Below the pieces are notes generated by a model that worked only from the letters and a program-made list of their open reading frames with translations, had not been told where the DNA came from and searched no databases. A DNA stretch of 54,912 nucleotides from M55B111 sp964614065 (GTDB taxonomy: Bacteria; Bipolaricaulota; Bipolaricaulia; M55B111), in NCBI GenBank assembly GCA_964614065.1, contig CAZTJJ010000006.1, positions 1 through 54,912 of the forward strand, given 5' to 3'. Numbering within the stretch: position 1 is the stretch's first letter; every line of letters begins with the position of its first letter. The position numbers were made by a program, and so were the translations under genes. This document shows positions 1 to 8,442 of the stretch, piece by piece.

Positions 1-59
1 GCCCAGGATATCGGGTTCTCATCCCGGCGACAGGGGTTCGAATCCCCTCGGGACTACCA
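1..59 (+). tRNA. tRNA-Glu (CTC), 3' part only
   Basis: The window opens inside a tRNA. The anticodon stem TCGGG/CCCGG (11-15 with 23-27, one G-U pair) encloses the seven-base loop TTCTCAT, which puts the anticodon CTC at 18-20. A T arm AGGGG/CCCCT with loop TTCGAAT follows, then the 3' acceptor strand, discriminator A and an encoded CCA at 57-59. The stretch around the T arm resembles bacterial tRNA-Glu. The 5' acceptor strand and most of the D arm lie before the window. Confidence 0.85.
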
Positions 60-134
60 GATCAGAGAAATTCGTCAACCACGCAATCTACCCGCCTCCA
101 AACCTGATTTAATTGGTCAGCGCGCCCTCCGAGG

Positions 135-163
135 TTGAGAAGAACCAATTCCTATCGTAAAAT
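135..163 (+). promoter_or_regulatory. Promoter for ftsH
   Basis: A -35 box TTGAGA (135-140) and a -10 box TAAAAT (158-163) are separated by 17 bases. They lie about 25 bases before the TTG start of ftsH, so the gene can be expressed independently of the tRNA. The upstream bases also contain a 7-bp inverted repeat AATTGGT/ACCAATT (111-117 and 144-150) that overlaps the promoter spacer; its role is unknown. Confidence 0.55.
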
Positions 164-187
164 TCCTGAGTTAAGAGGTGAGTATAA

Positions 188-2086
188 TTGAACGAGGACA
201 ATGGCTTCGAACCACAAGATTCACATAATGATAAAGACAATCGGGAAGACGATGAGAGGCAACAGTTCAACCTGCCCAACAACAATAATAACTTCCGCAA
301 TATAGCATTAATTATCGGGGCGGTTGTACTGTCCCTGATCCTTTTCCAAACATTGTTCAATACCCCTACTAACGAAACTGAGATAACGTATAGCCAATTC
401 CTACAGCAAGTTGAACAAGGAAGAATAGTGAAGATAACCATAAAAGGCGGATTGATACAGGGAACCTATGCCAGCGGTGGCAACTTTATTACTAGAGGCC
501 CTACAGATGCAACAAACTATCTGGCTCAATTGAAAGAACAGGGAGTGGAAATCAAGTTCGTAGAAGCTTCTGATGGAAACTGGTTCTTTTCACTGCTGGT
601 CTCTCTGTTACCAGTCCTCTTGATAATTGGATTATGGGTATTCATGATGCGAAGGATGCAAGGGAACAATGCACTGAATTTTGGCAAGAGCCAGGCTAAT
701 CTGGTAAACAAAGAATTTACGGACATATCCTTTGATGACTTTGCCGGGGTTGATGAAGTCAAGGAAGAAGTAAAGGAAATAGTTGAATACTTGCGCAATC
801 CCGAACGGTTTAAAAAATTGGGGGCTCAAGTACCAAAAGGGATGATCCTCGTAGGCCCACCGGGAACAGGAAAAACGCTGCTTTCCAAAGCAATTGCTGG
901 AGAAGCCGAAGTCCCTTTTTATCAAACAAGTGGATCAAACTTCGTCGAGATGTTTGTGGGAGTGGGTGCGTCCCGAGTCCGTAATATGTTCAAACAAGCC
1001 AAGGAAAACGCTCCCTCGATTATATTCATAGATGAAATAGACGCCATTGGCCGCAAGAGAGGCACGGGCCTGGGTGGAGGACATGACGAACGCGAACAAA
1101 CTTTGAACGAACTCCTTTCGGAGATGGACGGTTTTGAAGCCAACGAGGGTGTAATTATCCTCGCTGCAACAAACAGACCAGATGTCTTGGACCCCGCACT
1201 CCTCAGACCTGGAAGATTCGATCGTAAGATAACAGTTCCTGCACCCGACATAAAAGGCCGGGAGGAAATCCTAAAAGTCCATACAAAGAACAAAAAGGCC
1301 GCCGATGACGTAGACCTGTCAGTACTTGCCCGAAGGACCCCTGGTTTTGTGGGAGCGGATCTTGAAAACTTAGCCAACGAAGCCGCACTGTTAGCTGGAA
1401 GGCGGGGAAAGGAAGTTGTAGAGATGACCGATTTCGAAGAATCCATTGACAGGGTGCTTGCAGGGGTTCAAAGAAAAGGCATGGCAATTAGCGATGAAGA
1501 AAAGGAGAAAATCGCTTACCACGAGGGTGGGCACGCAATTATCGGTAAACTTTTACCTAACGCGGACCCAGTACACAAGATTTCGATAATTCCAAGAAGC
1601 AAAGGCGCCCTGGGATTTACTCTACAACTGCCATTAGAAGAGAAATTTTTGGTATCAAAATCTGAACTACTGGATAAGCTCACCACATTACTCGGCGGAA
1701 GAACCGCCGAGGAATTAATCTATAATGAAATCACCACCGGTGCTCAGGACGATTTCAAAAAGGCAACCGACATAGCAAAGCGCATGGTAATGCAGTATGG
1801 AATGAGCGATGAAGTTGGACCAATTAACCTGGGCAGAGAAAATGGTAACGTTTTCCTGGGAGAAGAAATAGTCAAGAGCAACGAACACTCGGAGGAAGTT
1901 TCCTCCTTAGTAGATAGAGAAATCCGCAACATGGTTGAAAGATGTCACAACAAAGCAAGGAAAATACTCGAGAACAACAGGCAGATATTAGATAATCTAA
2001 AGGAAGAATTATTAGAAAAAGAAGAATTAGAGGGAGACAAGCTTGACGAATTACTTGACCAGGCTGCCCTTCCAGCCAGTATATAA
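188..2086 (+). CDS. ftsH: ATP-dependent zinc metalloprotease FtsH
   Basis: Membrane-anchored AAA+ protease that extracts and degrades membrane proteins and unstable cytosolic proteins. The 632-residue product has an unusually acidic, Asn-rich N-terminus (about 1-35), a first membrane helix (about 38-58), a periplasmic domain, a second helix (about 133-155) and the AAA module. That module has Walker A GPPGTGKT at 223-230, Walker B IIFIDEID at 278-285 and the second region of homology near 325-345. The M41 zinc motif HEGGH is at 445-449. The start is a TTG placed seven bases after AAGAGGTG. Length and order match the family. dxr follows after 15 bases, so the two are probably cotranscribed. Confidence 0.97.
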   Translation: MNEDNGFEPQDSHNDKDNREDDERQQFNLPNNNNNFRNIALIIGAVVLSLILFQTLFNTPTNETEITYSQFLQQVEQGRIVKITIKGGLIQGTYASGGNFITRGPTDATNYLAQLKEQGVEIKFVEASDGNWFFSLLVSLLPVLLIIGLWVFMMRRMQGNNALNFGKSQANLVNKEFTDISFDDFAGVDEVKEEVKEIVEYLRNPERFKKLGAQVPKGMILVGPPGTGKTLLSKAIAGEAEVPFYQTSGSNFVEMFVGVGASRVRNMFKQAKENAPSIIFIDEIDAIGRKRGTGLGGGHDEREQTLNELLSEMDGFEANEGVIILAATNRPDVLDPALLRPGRFDRKITVPAPDIKGREEILKVHTKNKKAADDVDLSVLARRTPGFVGADLENLANEAALLAGRRGKEVVEMTDFEESIDRVLAGVQRKGMAISDEEKEKIAYHEGGHAIIGKLLPNADPVHKISIIPRSKGALGFTLQLPLEEKFLVSKSELLDKLTTLLGGRTAEELIYNEITTGAQDDFKKATDIAKRMVMQYGMSDEVGPINLGRENGNVFLGEEIVKSNEHSEEVSSLVDREIRNMVERCHNKARKILENNRQILDNLKEELLEKEELEGDKLDELLDQAALPASI

Positions 2087-2101
2087 CACAATCGATAACA
2101 T

Positions 2102-3289
2102 ATGACGACAAATATCACTATCCTTGGTTCCACGGGGTCTATCGGCACGCAAACTTTAGAAGTCATAGGAGATTTAAAATCAACCGGACAAGCCGAGTTT
2201 AACGTAAACGCGTTAACCTGTGGCCAGAATATTGAACTTCTCGCCCGGCAAATAGACGAGTTCCATCCCAAGGTAGTGGGAGTGAAGGACGAGAAGAAAA
2301 AGCGCGAAATCTCCAAACTTATCCCTAATTCAGTCAGAGTAGTATCCGGTCCCGGGGGACTGGTCGAAATAGCAAGCCTACCAGATACCCAGTTACTTGT
2401 GAACGCACTTGTGGGGTTTATCGGTCTAGAACCTACATTGACTGCCATAGAATCCGGCAAAAAGTTGTTACTTGCAAACAAAGAATCCCTGGTGGTTGGC
2501 GGGAAACTGGTAGACAGATCACTTGAAGAAAACCCTACAACGATCCTGCCTATAGACAGCGAGCACAATGCGATTTTTCAAGCCCTTCAAGCTGGAAAGC
2601 CAAAAGAAGTAACACGGCTTATTATTACCGCTTCCGGTGGTCCTTTCCGCGACACGCCGTTGGAAGAAATCGGCAGAGCCACCCCTGACCAGGCCCTTGA
2701 TCACCCTAACTGGAATATGGGACATAGAATCACGTGTGACTCCGCAACTATGGTAAACAAGGGGTTTGAGATTATCGAAGCTCATTGGTTGTTCGGCCTA
2801 GAGTATGAAAGAATAGACGCCGTCATTCATCCTCAATCTTTCGTGCATTCCCTGATAGAATACCAGGATGGATCCATTATAGCAGAGCTAGGGGAACCGG
2901 ACATGAAAGTTCCAATCCAGTATACTCTGACTTACCCCGATCGACTTGCAAATAACTATCATCGGACCAGCCTCATAGAGATCGCCGATCTTGAATTCCG
3001 TCAGCTAGATATAGAGAGGTACCCGGCATTTGAAGTGGTAGTTAGAGCGGGCAAACTGGGTGGCAACAGGCCAGCCGCAATTAATGGGGCCGACGAAGCA
3101 TTAATTGACCAATTTCTCCTAGAAAACATATCATTTGGGGACATTGCAACAGGGTTAAGATATGTATTAGATGAAGTAGAACCAATAGAAGACCCAACAC
3201 TTGAGGATTTAAGAAATACAGATAGTTGGGCTAGAAAAAAAGTGAAGTGTTTAGTGGCGGACAAAGCACTTGGTACCCAATCTAACTGA
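2102..3289 (+). CDS. dxr: 1-deoxy-D-xylulose 5-phosphate reductoisomerase
   Basis: Second enzyme of the methylerythritol phosphate isoprenoid pathway; it converts DXP to MEP with NADPH and a divalent metal. The 395-residue protein shows the nucleotide-binding GSTGSIG near residue 9, LANKESLVVGG in the middle, the metal/substrate segment DSEHNAIFQ and the conserved NWNMG...DSATMVNKG block. It is full length and starts at ATG 2102. It lies 15 bases downstream of ftsH. The window also encodes ispF of the same pathway, far away on the other strand. Confidence 0.97.
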   Translation: MTTNITILGSTGSIGTQTLEVIGDLKSTGQAEFNVNALTCGQNIELLARQIDEFHPKVVGVKDEKKKREISKLIPNSVRVVSGPGGLVEIASLPDTQLLVNALVGFIGLEPTLTAIESGKKLLLANKESLVVGGKLVDRSLEENPTTILPIDSEHNAIFQALQAGKPKEVTRLIITASGGPFRDTPLEEIGRATPDQALDHPNWNMGHRITCDSATMVNKGFEIIEAHWLFGLEYERIDAVIHPQSFVHSLIEYQDGSIIAELGEPDMKVPIQYTLTYPDRLANNYHRTSLIEIADLEFRQLDIERYPAFEVVVRAGKLGGNRPAAINGADEALIDQFLLENISFGDIATGLRYVLDEVEPIEDPTLEDLRNTDSWARKKVKCLVADKALGTQSN

Positions 3290-3298
3290 GGAGTGACA

Positions 3299-3934
3299 AT
3301 GGCGGAAAAATGTATCTACTGCGGCAATCGCCCTGGAACAAGAGAGTGTCCTGCTCTCGGCGGCCTAATCTGTAGCGTCTGTTGCGGCGAGCACCGGGGG
3401 GTCGAGATTAACTGTCCTCCGGATTGTCGGTACTTCCAGGAGGGAGAGAAATTCCAGCAAGAAAAACGCGCCGAACCATACCGTGATGCCTGGTTAAACA
3501 GAAATAGAGATCTATTTGAAGACGAAAACTACGACCTTCTTGAAACTTTGAGTATGATAGAAAAAGTTATTTACTTTGAGTATCGCAAGGACAATCTCCT
3601 AACAGATAAACAAATAATCAACGGCTTAATTGAACTAAAAAAACGCTTCAAACCAATTGAGATTCCAAGCAAGTCGCTAGATTTTACCGAGTTCGCCCAC
3701 GAGACTATCTCGCCATTAGTCGAAAAAGGTAGGATATCACCTGAGACCATCGTCAACGCTCTGGACAGATTTGAAGAGCTAGCCAATGAATTCTCCGACG
3801 GATCTCGAGGCCTGGTTCAGGGAGTGGTAGGAAGAGTAGAACAAGATTATGATGTTCCAAAGGAAGAAGGGCTCGAGGAAGCTCAAAACCGGGAATCTTT
3901 GATCATTACTCCGGATCAACTAAAAGATAACTAG
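3299..3934 (+). CDS. Cys-rich hypothetical protein, likely zinc-binding
   Basis: A 211-residue soluble protein of unrecognised function. The N-terminal 45 residues hold eight cysteines in the pattern CxxC...C...CxxCC...CxxxC (residues 5, 8, 17, 25, 28, 29, 39, 43), which looks like a small zinc-ribbon domain. The rest is predicted helical and charged, without membrane segments. I chose ATG 3299 because GAGGAG ends five bases upstream; the in-frame GTG at 3293 lies inside that ribosome-binding site. It follows dxr by 9 bases and is likely in the same operon. It ends 10 bases from the convergent murJ stop. Confidence 0.75.
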   Translation: MAEKCIYCGNRPGTRECPALGGLICSVCCGEHRGVEINCPPDCRYFQEGEKFQQEKRAEPYRDAWLNRNRDLFEDENYDLLETLSMIEKVIYFEYRKDNLLTDKQIINGLIELKKRFKPIEIPSKSLDFTEFAHETISPLVEKGRISPETIVNALDRFEELANEFSDGSRGLVQGVVGRVEQDYDVPKEEGLEEAQNRESLIITPDQLKDN

Positions 3935-3944
3935 TCAAGCCTTA

Positions 3945-5465
3945 TCAATCCCCCATTTGTACAAGCTCCTCTATAAGTGTATCTTTCAAACCTAGCACTA
4001 AACCTGCTGCAAGATAACTCAATAAACCCGCAAAAAGGGTAGTCAGGACAAACAAAAACTCACTTTGTAAAGGAAAGTAACCTTTGACCAAAGCCACTGT
4101 TAACCCCATAACTAAAACGGAACCAAAAACCTTGAAAGCAAAGGAGAAATCCGGTGAAAATCCTTTAAGCTTAGTTTTAACCTTGAAGGTCCACACTAAC
4201 AGTCCTCCATTAACTAAACCACTGACCCCTGTGGCCAGAGCAAGCCCGCCTACCTTCATGGGCCCAACAAGTAGTAAATCAAGCCCTACATTCACGCCTA
4301 CAGCAATAATTCCTATTATTACTGGTGTTTTTGTGTCCTCAATAGAATAAAAAGCTCTTGTAAATAGGGTTACAAAACTGTATCCCATCAGGCCCACTAA
4401 ATAAAGATGGAGAACATGGACAGTCCTTAAAGTATCAGAAGGCAGAAAATTCCTATGTTCAAATAGCAACTCGATTATAGGCTTGCCCAATAAGAACAAT
4501 CCCACCGTAGCAGGTACGATCACTAACAATGAGAACTTTACACCTCTGTTCAGCATCTCGGAAAAACCTTCACGGTTACCCTGAACCCACTTTTCGGACA
4601 AGCGGGGCAAAATCGCAGATGATATAGCAATGGCAAACAAACCAAGGGGTAGTTGAAATAACCTGTTAGCATACTGCAGCGCAGAAACCGATCCTGGTAT
4701 AAGATGTGAGGCCAACTTATTGTCGACCAAAACGTTCACTTGCATCGCAATCAAACCAATTACCACGGGAATCATCAATCTCAAAGCCCGTTTCATGCCG
4801 GGATGTAAGGGGAATAACTTCCACTGCCAGGCGAAACCATGTTTTTTCAAATAAGGCACTTGAAACAGCAACTGGCCGAGGCCACCGACAAGTACTCCAA
4901 CAGCTAGCCCGAAGATCGGTCGGGCAAAACAATTCCCAATCAGTAAAGCCCCTACAATGACACCAATATTAAAGAAGACGGGGGCAAAAGATGGAGCAAA
5001 AAACGATTTCCTGGATTTTAAAATCCCCATGACCAAAGCGGCTATACCAATAATACCAATAAATGGAAAGATAACTTGAGTTAATTCAATAGTTAACTTT
5101 TGCTGAGAGGGAGAAAAACCTGAGGCAAGAAACGGAATAAAATACGGTGCAAAAAAGATACCTATCGCTATAATAAATGGAAATGAAAAAAGGGCCAAGT
5201 TTAAGGCGTTCGACGCCATCCTTCTCGCTTCTTGCTTATTGGTTTGCAAATAGCCTGTGTAAACAGGAATAAACGATAAAGCAAGGGCACCTTCACCAAG
5301 TAAGCGTCGGAGGAAGTGGGGAATATAAAACGCAATTAAGTAGGCATCGTAGGCAGGCCCTGCACCGAACCTATCAGCAATCACTATGTCTCTGAACAAA
5401 CCAAATACTCGGGAAGCAGCAGTAGCGGCAGCGATAATTAAGACATCTCTGGCAAACCTTTTCAT
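3945..5465 (-). CDS. murJ: Lipid II flippase MurJ
   Basis: A polytopic membrane protein of the MurJ/MviN branch of the MOP exporter superfamily, which flips undecaprenyl-linked peptidoglycan precursor across the inner membrane. The 506 residues form about 14 hydrophobic segments. The N-terminal ASRVFGLFRDIVIADRFG and the following AYDAYLIAFYIPHFLRRLLGEGAL-type region are hallmark MurJ sequences with conserved Arg residues. Its ATG overlaps the stop codon of the upstream gene as TAATG, so it is translationally coupled to the glycosidase-type protein at 5465-7171. Confidence 0.95.
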   Translation of the reverse strand: MKRFARDVLIIAAATAASRVFGLFRDIVIADRFGAGPAYDAYLIAFYIPHFLRRLLGEGALALSFIPVYTGYLQTNKQEARRMASNALNLALFSFPFIIAIGIFFAPYFIPFLASGFSPSQQKLTIELTQVIFPFIGIIGIAALVMGILKSRKSFFAPSFAPVFFNIGVIVGALLIGNCFARPIFGLAVGVLVGGLGQLLFQVPYLKKHGFAWQWKLFPLHPGMKRALRLMIPVVIGLIAMQVNVLVDNKLASHLIPGSVSALQYANRLFQLPLGLFAIAISSAILPRLSEKWVQGNREGFSEMLNRGVKFSLLVIVPATVGLFLLGKPIIELLFEHRNFLPSDTLRTVHVLHLYLVGLMGYSFVTLFTRAFYSIEDTKTPVIIGIIAVGVNVGLDLLLVGPMKVGGLALATGVSGLVNGGLLVWTFKVKTKLKGFSPDFSFAFKVFGSVLVMGLTVALVKGYFPLQSEFLFVLTTLFAGLLSYLAAGLVLGLKDTLIEELVQMGD

Positions 5466-7171
5466 TAGGTTTGGGGGACCAGTACCAATCCTACTGGGAT
5501 ACGCCTATTTCCCCCGACTTTCTCGATGGATAGACCATCCCTGTAAGCCAAACCGGAAGAAGACCCTCCATCAAACGCAATAGCATTTTTGATATCAAGC
5601 CCCGACCTTTTCAGCAACTCAGGTAACTTTGGTAAAGAAATTCCAGCTCTAGAGATAACTATAAATAACAAATGACCTTGGGAAGTAGTCGCTAAAACAG
5701 TACGACTGGCCTTAGAAGTCACCAAACCGTCGGTCACGGTAAAGTTTTCCAAATTTAAATCCAGTATAGTTCTACCATCTTGTATTAGCAATGGTCCAGC
5801 GCTAACTGCTCCCCAGAGTAAGGGTACGTAGGGTTCCATCTCCCAATCAAATTCTGCTTCGTCACCTTCGCTAATACCGAATAATTTCGTCCGTTCTCTC
5901 CCCACACCAACTATTACAATCTGATCCCTACCAACGGAGTCCGGTGGCCGAATGGATCTAGAAACCACTCTTCCACCCTGCAATACCACCGAAATCACAG
6001 AACGTCCAGACACTCGAATAGACTTCCCATAGTGATGGGAATAGGCAACCAAATCATGTTCACTTAGCGGTCTATTAAAACCCTGAATTGGGATATTCGT
6101 GGCCTGAATTCTTAAAAACAAATCCACGTCTGGCCTGAAGAATTTTAGTCTACCAAAATAGTCGATGGCAATTGCCGCCCTATTTCCCCAATCACGAGAA
6201 AGCAATTCCCCGTTCTTAACTACTAGACCGATGGGTGTAAGGGAAGCGGGATCAAAGAAATTGGCGTTCAAGCCGGCAACACCTAAATTTCTGCTCACTA
6301 ATTTAGTTAACGTGTCTCGATACCCAACCTTATCGTTTGCAAGAACCGGCGTTAAACGGTAAGCATCCTGCCACTCGGTTATCTCCAGATAATGAATCGT
6401 ATGCCGTTGACCGTCTAGCCACTTCACCATGGTATTAAACGAAAAATTGACGGCCTGAGTAGGCTTTCCCTCAAGAGAGCCGACTTTTCCCTGATCAGAA
6501 AGAAAATCCAATAGAAACTGAAATCCAGACTCTCCTCGTTCAGTGACTACCCTGGTCCTTACATCGTCTCTGAGATCCAATTGAAGTATCAACTGATCTG
6601 GGCCCACGGAAGTCAACTCTACCTCGCTGAAATACGCTCCATCATCCTCAAGAGAATCGGCAAAGCTCCTAGCGTCAATTACGTTGTAAAATCTTATGGA
6701 CAAATCAAATTCATCTGACTGAGTCCGTGTAAAAGACGTAAATTGATCAAAGTTAAGTGACAATGAATCAGCACTCAAGGAGAGCCGGAGGAGCTGGCTT
6801 GGAGGAACCCGTATGTCCACGGATCCGTTGCTCCGGATTACCTTTCCCTCCAAGTTGCGAATCAGATCATGCAAATTGACGAAAACCTGATTGTCAACCT
6901 GTAAAAGCTCATCTTTAGGTAGGTAGAATGACTCTGTCTTGCCCCACTCTACGACGTATCCTCCTAATTTTCCAGGGTCAGCCATGGCCCCCACTACTCG
7001 GGAGGTTTCTTTTAGCGGAACTGCCAAGCCACCAGAAGTTTCAATTACATCTATATCTATCTCGTTTCCATTTAACAACACAACCGGGGGTCCGGCCGTA
7101 AACAAAAGGATAGCTACACCCGCAACAGCGAAAGCAGCTAAAACCAACGCTCTGGTCACATCAGAACTCAT
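5465..7171 (-). CDS. Phosphodiester glycosidase (NAGPA/DUF2233) family protein
   Basis: A secreted or membrane-anchored 568-residue protein. One N-terminal hydrophobic segment (about 8-30) is followed by a region like the copper-amine-oxidase N-terminal-like repeat found in cell-envelope proteins, with VPLKETSRVV and FVNLHDLI. The C-terminal 270 residues contain motifs of the phosphodiester glycosidase family: GLNANFFD, AIDYFG, AVSAGPLLIQDG and AFDGGSSSGLAYRDG near the end. The family includes the enzyme that uncovers GlcNAc-1-phosphodiesters, and bacterial members often act on envelope polymers; the substrate here is unknown. Coupling to murJ suggests a cell-wall role. No strong ribosome-binding site precedes ATG 7171. 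Confidence 0.8.
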   Translation of the reverse strand: MSSDVTRALVLAAFAVAGVAILLFTAGPPVVLLNGNEIDIDVIETSGGLAVPLKETSRVVGAMADPGKLGGYVVEWGKTESFYLPKDELLQVDNQVFVNLHDLIRNLEGKVIRSNGSVDIRVPPSQLLRLSLSADSLSLNFDQFTSFTRTQSDEFDLSIRFYNVIDARSFADSLEDDGAYFSEVELTSVGPDQLILQLDLRDDVRTRVVTERGESGFQFLLDFLSDQGKVGSLEGKPTQAVNFSFNTMVKWLDGQRHTIHYLEITEWQDAYRLTPVLANDKVGYRDTLTKLVSRNLGVAGLNANFFDPASLTPIGLVVKNGELLSRDWGNRAAIAIDYFGRLKFFRPDVDLFLRIQATNIPIQGFNRPLSEHDLVAYSHHYGKSIRVSGRSVISVVLQGGRVVSRSIRPPDSVGRDQIVIVGVGRERTKLFGISEGDEAEFDWEMEPYVPLLWGAVSAGPLLIQDGRTILDLNLENFTVTDGLVTSKASRTVLATTSQGHLLFIVISRAGISLPKLPELLKRSGLDIKNAIAFDGGSSSGLAYRDGLSIEKVGGNRRIPVGLVLVPQT

Positions 7172-7225
7172 TTGCTAGTCCAGTTATTTCACAAGAAGGT
7201 GGGACCTGCCTCCAGTGCAAAATAG

Positions 7226-7711
7226 TCATTCCTCTGTATCTTCCACTTCACCAGATTCTTCTTCCAGCTCTTCAACCACATTTACCCTGATATTCGCATG
7301 GATATCCTCATAGAGCCTAACTTCGACCCCAAACTGACCCAGCTCTTCTATAGGTTCATCAAGTTTGACGCTGCCAGGATCTAGGTCAACACCGGTTTCT
7401 TCTTCCAAAGCGGATACTATATCCCCTTTTCTCACCGATCCGTATAAGTGCTGTTCCTCTTGAGCTTTCCGGGTGAAAGTCACAACCAGTCCATCTAATT
7501 TGTCTGAAAGCTCCTGAGCTCTTTCCCGCCGCTCTTCTTTTTTCTTGCTAATTTCTTTTCTCACTTTTTGATATCTACGCCGATTGCCGACCGTAGGTTC
7601 GACTGCGAGGCCTTTTGGCAATAGGTAATTTCGTCCATATCCGTCTGCAACCTCGACAATTTCTCCCACTTCTCCTAAACTCTCTATGCCTTCTGTTAAA
7701 ATTACTTCCAC
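7226..7711 (-). CDS. rplI: 50S ribosomal protein L9
   Basis: Large-subunit protein that binds 23S rRNA through its N-domain. The N-terminus carries the L9 signature GYGRNYLLPKGLA, and the two domains are joined by the usual long charged helix. At 161 residues it is slightly longer than typical because of an acidic C-terminal tail rich in Glu. The start is a GTG six bases after AAAGAGGTG. The usual partners rpsF, ssb and rpsR are absent. The gene stands between a non-coding gap and the glycosidase gene, which follows after 54 bases. Confidence 0.95.
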   Translation of the reverse strand: MEVILTEGIESLGEVGEIVEVADGYGRNYLLPKGLAVEPTVGNRRRYQKVRKEISKKKEERRERAQELSDKLDGLVVTFTRKAQEEQHLYGSVRKGDIVSALEEETGVDLDPGSVKLDEPIEELGQFGVEVRLYEDIHANIRVNVVEELEEESGEVEDTEE

Positions 7712-7782
7712 TGCTTACACCTCTTTACGTATTAATTTTGAACCTAAAGATTTTCACAACTGTCAAAATTAACCTTGACCAG

Positions 7783-7828
7783 ATAAAAACCGATCACCTA
7801 AGCAACCTGCCGGTACGTTGGCTGATCG
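7783..7828 (-). terminator. Possible intrinsic terminator upstream of rplI
   Basis: On the minus strand CGATCA and CAAC pair with GTTG and TGATCG across an asymmetric internal loop, and the stem is followed by GTTTTTAT. It could end a minus-strand RNA that arises in the gap before rplI, or act as a leader element of rplI. The internal loop makes the call uncertain. Confidence 0.35.
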
Positions 7829-8108
7829 AAAAGCTTAATTACTTAATCCGTGCGATTTACTCTCGCGCCTGTAATGTCTAAGTCCGAAGGCTAGGCTACT
7901 TCACCTACGTAACATCACTTATACACCTTACCAAGTGGGTTAAAACTAACTGGATAATCCAACTCCCATTCGCGACATCTACTCAGCACTCAACTCTGGC
8001 TTGCAAAATCTACCTACGGTTTACCTGACCGTTCTATCAACACAGTAGAACCGCTCAGATTAGATACTAATAGTACAGCTCAGGTACAATATGTTCAAGA
8101 TTGGCGAA

Positions 8109-8181
8109 GTAGGGAGAGAACCGGGTTGTAACTTTACACGGAGGAATAAACCTCCCATTGACTATAATCCAGCATCCCTAC
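8109..8181. other. Structured 73-base unit, function unknown
   Basis: A perfect seven-base closing stem GTAGGGA/TCCCTAC (8109-8115 with 8175-8181) encloses an inner hairpin GGAGG-AATAAA-CCTCC (8140-8155). The overall size resembles a tRNA. There is no T-loop consensus, no proper seven-base anticodon loop and no CCA, so it is not a functional tRNA. Confidence 0.3.
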
Positions 8182-8285
8182 CATACTAAATAAACTAAAC
8201 AATGACTGTGACGGTTGAAACAACCATCAGTTCAGCTGAAGATTAAACGTTTGAAATGCAACCACAAATAGATGGAAGTCAATTA

Positions 8286-8319
8286 TCCCACCTCAAGGGG
8301 TGGAGCTTGTAGAAAAACA
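8286..8319 (-). repeat. Hairpin repeat copy 1 (IS200/IS605-end-like)
   Basis: Read on the minus strand it begins TGTTTTTCTACAAGC, shared with the copy at 42487, and continues into a stem CCACC/GGTGG around CTTG. It is a diverged member of the family whose best copies lie at 24439, 42487 and 53190. Confidence 0.5.
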
Positions 8320-8365
8320 TTGGAATAGAAGGCTGAATTTGAAAAAAGGGAATTGACCCAGCCGA

Positions 8366-8399
8366 TTCATCCCCAGGGCAAGCCCTGGGGGTTCTCAGC
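8366..8399 (+). repeat. Hairpin repeat variant (IS200/IS605-end-like)
   Basis: CCCCAGGGC pairs with GCCCTGGGG (8371-8379 with 8382-8390) and is followed by GTTCTCAGC. The architecture matches the other hairpin repeats (GC stem, then GGTTCT...), but the stem sequence differs. It lies 43 bases before folP and could also affect its leader. Confidence 0.4.
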
Positions 8400-8442
8400 T
8401 ATTATTGGTAATATCTAATACCAAATCCGGGGAGGAGGAGAA

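Larger units (their letters stand above)
7712..8442. other. 731-base non-coding gap rich in inverted repeats
   Basis: No convincing coding sequence is seen on either strand between the divergent rplI and folP. The gap holds several inverted repeats. They are a stem with a T tract on the minus strand (7783-7828), GTTCTA/TAGAAC (8031-8036 with 8046-8051), a 73-base unit closed by seven pairs (8109-8181), GGTTGaaaCAACC (near 8214) and two GC-rich hairpin repeats (8286-8319 and 8366-8399). It may contain an untyped structured RNA or a decayed IS200/IS605-type element. I could not match it to RNase P RNA, tmRNA, SRP RNA or a known riboswitch. Confidence 0.6.

Noticed and set aside
922..1446. Minus-strand reading frame of 174 codons within ftsH
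   Set aside because: It is a shadow of a fully supported ftsH; its product is Ser/Ala/Arg-rich and has no ribosome-binding site.
7615..7881. Plus-strand reading frame of 88 codons across the rplI 5' end
   Set aside because: It is antisense to rplI, has no ribosome-binding site and shows low-complexity composition.
8109..8181. Functional tRNA gene
   Set aside because: The seven-base acceptor-like stem lacks a T loop, a seven-base anticodon loop and a CCA end.
7712..8442. RNase P RNA, tmRNA or SRP RNA in the large gap
   Set aside because: The conserved signatures (GAGGAAAGTCC, a 3' TTCGA...CCA end, the SRP apical loop) are absent on both strands.
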